Shown here one piece after another: positions 6,157 to 7,534 of a stretch of 7,534 bases of DNA (its first letter is position 1; the number at the start of each line of letters is the position of its first letter). This stretch comes from Candidatus Zixiibacteriota bacterium (GTDB lineage Bacteria; Zixibacteria; MSB-5A5; JAABVY01), in NCBI GenBank assembly GCA_011777135.1, contig JAABVY010000214.1, positions 14,192-21,725 of the forward strand, written 5' to 3'. The notes below the pieces were generated by a model. It had not been told where the DNA came from. It saw nothing but the letters and a program-made list of their open reading frames with translations, and ran no database searches. The position numbers were made by a program, and so were the translations under genes.

Positions 6157-6163
6157 TCAGGCT

Positions 6164-6880
6164 TTGAAGGTTACGTACTTTTTTAAGAAAAGAATCCTTC
6201 TTATCTTAATTGTTGTCATTTTTCTAATAATCGGCTACAATTTCGCCGCCAATGTATATAATAATGTTGGTTATACACCTGACCAGCCGATTCCATTTTC
6301 TCATAAAATTCATGCCGGGGATAATAAGATAGATTGCCTGTACTGCCATCATGCCGCAGAAAAAGGCCCTCATGCTGGGATTCCCACGATGGAAAACTGC
6401 ATGGGATGCCATTCAGTTGTCGCTATTGATAAAGAGAATATCCAGAAACTGACCAGGATTTACAATGAGGGCAAATCAATTGAATGGGTGCGGGTGCACT
6501 GGCTTCCGGACCATTCCTATTTCAATCACAAATGGCATGTCAACGCGGGTGTTGAGTGTGAGACCTGTCACGGGGATGTGGCGGAGATGGCCGTAATCGG
6601 TCAGGTGAATCGTCTGGAAATGGGCGATTGCATCCAGTGCCATCGCAACAGTGACTATTCGCAGCAATATGCCGCCAGGCTCACCCCCGGTGATAGGGAG
6701 TCAATTGCAAATAACGTACGCTGGTATCCATACCTGAAATATATCGATAGTTTAACATTAAAAAGCGCAAAATCTGAAGGCATTGAAGTGGTGAAAAAAG
6801 ATACTCTTGATGTCGAGCTTCCGACAGGGGTTTTCCGGCATCATAATGCCTCGGTTCAATGCAACATCTGTCACAATTGA
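6164..6880 (+). CDS. actA: Alternative complex III subunit ActA, pentahaem cytochrome c
   Basis: ActA is the periplasmic multihaem subunit of alternative complex III, which oxidises menaquinol and passes electrons to a cytochrome c or directly to a terminal oxidase. The 238-residue protein has one N-terminal membrane anchor (about 9-29) and exactly five CXXCH haem c sites: CLYCH 58-62, CMGCH 79-83, CETCH 132-136, CIQCH 156-160 and CNICH 233-237. Further histidines in FSHKIH (45-50), FNHKWH (120-125) and RHH (225-227) are candidate axial ligands. The start is a TTG: a stop codon at 6134-6136 and no in-frame ATG in between leave it as the best choice, and AAAGGG precedes it at 7 nt. The last haem site ends one residue before the C-terminus. 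actB follows after 12 bp, the usual act gene order. A related octahaem-type or Qrc-type cytochrome is a less likely alternative. Confidence 0.92.
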   Translation: MKVTYFFKKRILLILIVVIFLIIGYNFAANVYNNVGYTPDQPIPFSHKIHAGDNKIDCLYCHHAAEKGPHAGIPTMENCMGCHSVVAIDKENIQKLTRIYNEGKSIEWVRVHWLPDHSYFNHKWHVNAGVECETCHGDVAEMAVIGQVNRLEMGDCIQCHRNSDYSQQYAARLTPGDRESIANNVRWYPYLKYIDSLTLKSAKSEGIEVVKKDTLDVELPTGVFRHHNASVQCNICHN

Positions 6881-6892
6881 CCCAGGATAACT

Positions 6893-7534
6893 ATGGCCGA
6901 TAAGAAAAAGAGATACTGGTCCACACTCGAGGAATATTATCATAATCCTGAGGTGGAACGCCTGCGCAAAAAGGAGTTTTTCGATAAACCTGAAAAAGTG
7001 TTCAAGCAGGATTTTGGGCCACAGGGATTCAGCCGCCGTGACTTCATGAAGCTGGGCGGTGCGGCCGCTATCTTTTCCATGATAGCTTGCGGTAATCGTC
7101 CAGTCGAGAAAATAGTGCCCTATGTCAGCCAGCCGGAGGAAATCACCCTGGGCGTTCCGAATTATTATGCTTCCACCTGTACGGCATGTCCTGCGGCATG
7201 CGGCCTGGTAGTCAAGACTCGCGAGGGGAGGCCGATTAAGATGGAGGGCAATCCGGAACATCCTGTAAACAGGGGAAGGCTTTGTGCTAGAGGTCAAGCC
7301 TCACTTCTGGATCTTTATGATCCGGGACGTCTGCGCTATCCGGTCAAGATCGCCGACGATGGCACAAAGAAGAAAATCAAATTCGCAGATGCTGATACTG
7401 ATATTATAGAGCGTCTCAGAAATTCCGATGGAAAGGTCCTGCTTCTGACAGGGGCATATCATGGCCCGGCCAGGCTGGATCTGATCAATAAATTCCTGAA
7501 TATGTTCAATGATAGCAGACATTACAAATACGAA
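6893..7534 (+). CDS. actB: Alternative complex III subunit ActB, molybdopterin-oxidoreductase-like (partial, runs off right edge)
   Basis: ActB is the large peripheral iron-sulfur subunit of alternative complex III; full-length proteins fuse a molybdopterin-oxidoreductase-like domain to a ferredoxin-like domain. 214 codons are visible. The N-terminus has the extended Tat-type leader of this family: RYWSTLEEY near 7-15, about 30 intervening residues, then SRRDFMKLGG (47-56), a hydrophobic stretch, and Cys66 followed by RPVEKIVPYV. Cys66 in MIACG could be a lipidation site, although the lipobox is imperfect. Cys96-x2-Cys99-x3-Cys103-x27-Cys131 has the spacing of the N-terminal [4Fe-4S] site of molybdopterin enzymes. 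Structurally studied ACIII complexes have no molybdenum cofactor in this domain. The ATG at 6893 follows AGGA (6884-6887) by 5 nt, and the gene is surely co-transcribed with actA. The ferredoxin-like half lies outside the window. Confidence 0.92.
   Translation, partial: MADKKKRYWSTLEEYYHNPEVERLRKKEFFDKPEKVFKQDFGPQGFSRRDFMKLGGAAAIFSMIACGNRPVEKIVPYVSQPEEITLGVPNYYASTCTACPAACGLVVKTREGRPIKMEGNPEHPVNRGRLCARGQASLLDLYDPGRLRYPVKIADDGTKKKIKFADADTDIIERLRNSDGKVLLLTGAYHGPARLDLINKFLNMFNDSRHYKYE

Larger units (their letters stand above)
5735..6163. other. 429-bp divergent intergenic region ahead of the act operon
   Basis: No protein-length reading frame fills this AT-rich stretch between the diiron protein gene (minus) and actA (plus). 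It contains a promoter candidate facing each way, two perfect-stem hairpins, an AT-rich inverted repeat, three spaced copies of an 11-bp motif and a possible RNA hairpin over the actA ribosome site; these are listed separately. The longest likely actA leader, about 260 nt, is unusually long and structured. I do not recognise a known riboswitch class in it. Confidence 0.7.

Noticed and set aside
6758..7297. 179-codon minus-strand open frame across the actA-actB junction.
   Set aside because: It is antisense to two well-supported genes and has no family features.

Overview
The window looks like a bacterial chromosome segment with moderate to low GC content. It holds seven protein genes, two of them cut by the window edges. 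Pentahaem ActA followed by ActB identifies the start of an alternative complex III (menaquinol:electron acceptor oxidoreductase) operon, a respiratory complex found in Bacteroidota, Rhodothermota, Gemmatimonadota, Chloroflexota and several candidate phyla. Several genes have clear Shine-Dalgarno sequences (AGGAGG, GAGGAAGG, AAAGGG) and there are promoter-like sites resembling sigma-70 consensus. That argues against a typical Bacteroidota genome and for another ACIII-bearing lineage, perhaps an FCB-group or candidate-phylum bacterium. I cannot place it more precisely from sequence alone.

Positions 1-2955 (minus strand) carry a tightly packed efflux-type operon: a membrane-anchored periplasmic adaptor, a MacB/LolD-type ABC ATPase, and a MacB/FtsX-type permease that runs off the left edge. 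The adaptor would link the inner-membrane ABC pump to an outer-membrane channel, so a diderm (Gram-negative) envelope is implied. Positions 2956-3231 are an AT-rich divergent regulatory region with a near-consensus CRP/FNR-family dyad and a promoter placed so close to the next start codon that the transcript would be nearly leaderless. Positions 3232-3696 (plus) encode a small CoA-binding (Rossmann) protein. It converges, with a 12-bp gap, on a 464-residue aspartase/fumarase superfamily lyase at 3709-5103 (minus).

Upstream of the lyase lie a dyad element and a clean Rho-independent terminator. The terminator ends the minus-strand gene for a rubredoxin-less, rubrerythrin-like diiron protein (5246-5734). 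A 429-bp intergenic region then separates this gene from the divergent act operon (plus). It contains a promoter candidate in each direction, two perfect hairpins, an AT-rich inverted repeat, an 11-bp motif recurring at exact 133-bp intervals, and a possible hairpin that sequesters the actA ribosome binding site. actA uses a TTG start. actB follows 12 bp later, with the extended Tat-type leader typical of this family and an intact four-cysteine cubane motif, and runs off the right edge.

I see no mobile element, CRISPR array, tRNA or rRNA. The coding content is of known families. The least explained part of the window is the structured leader ahead of actA.
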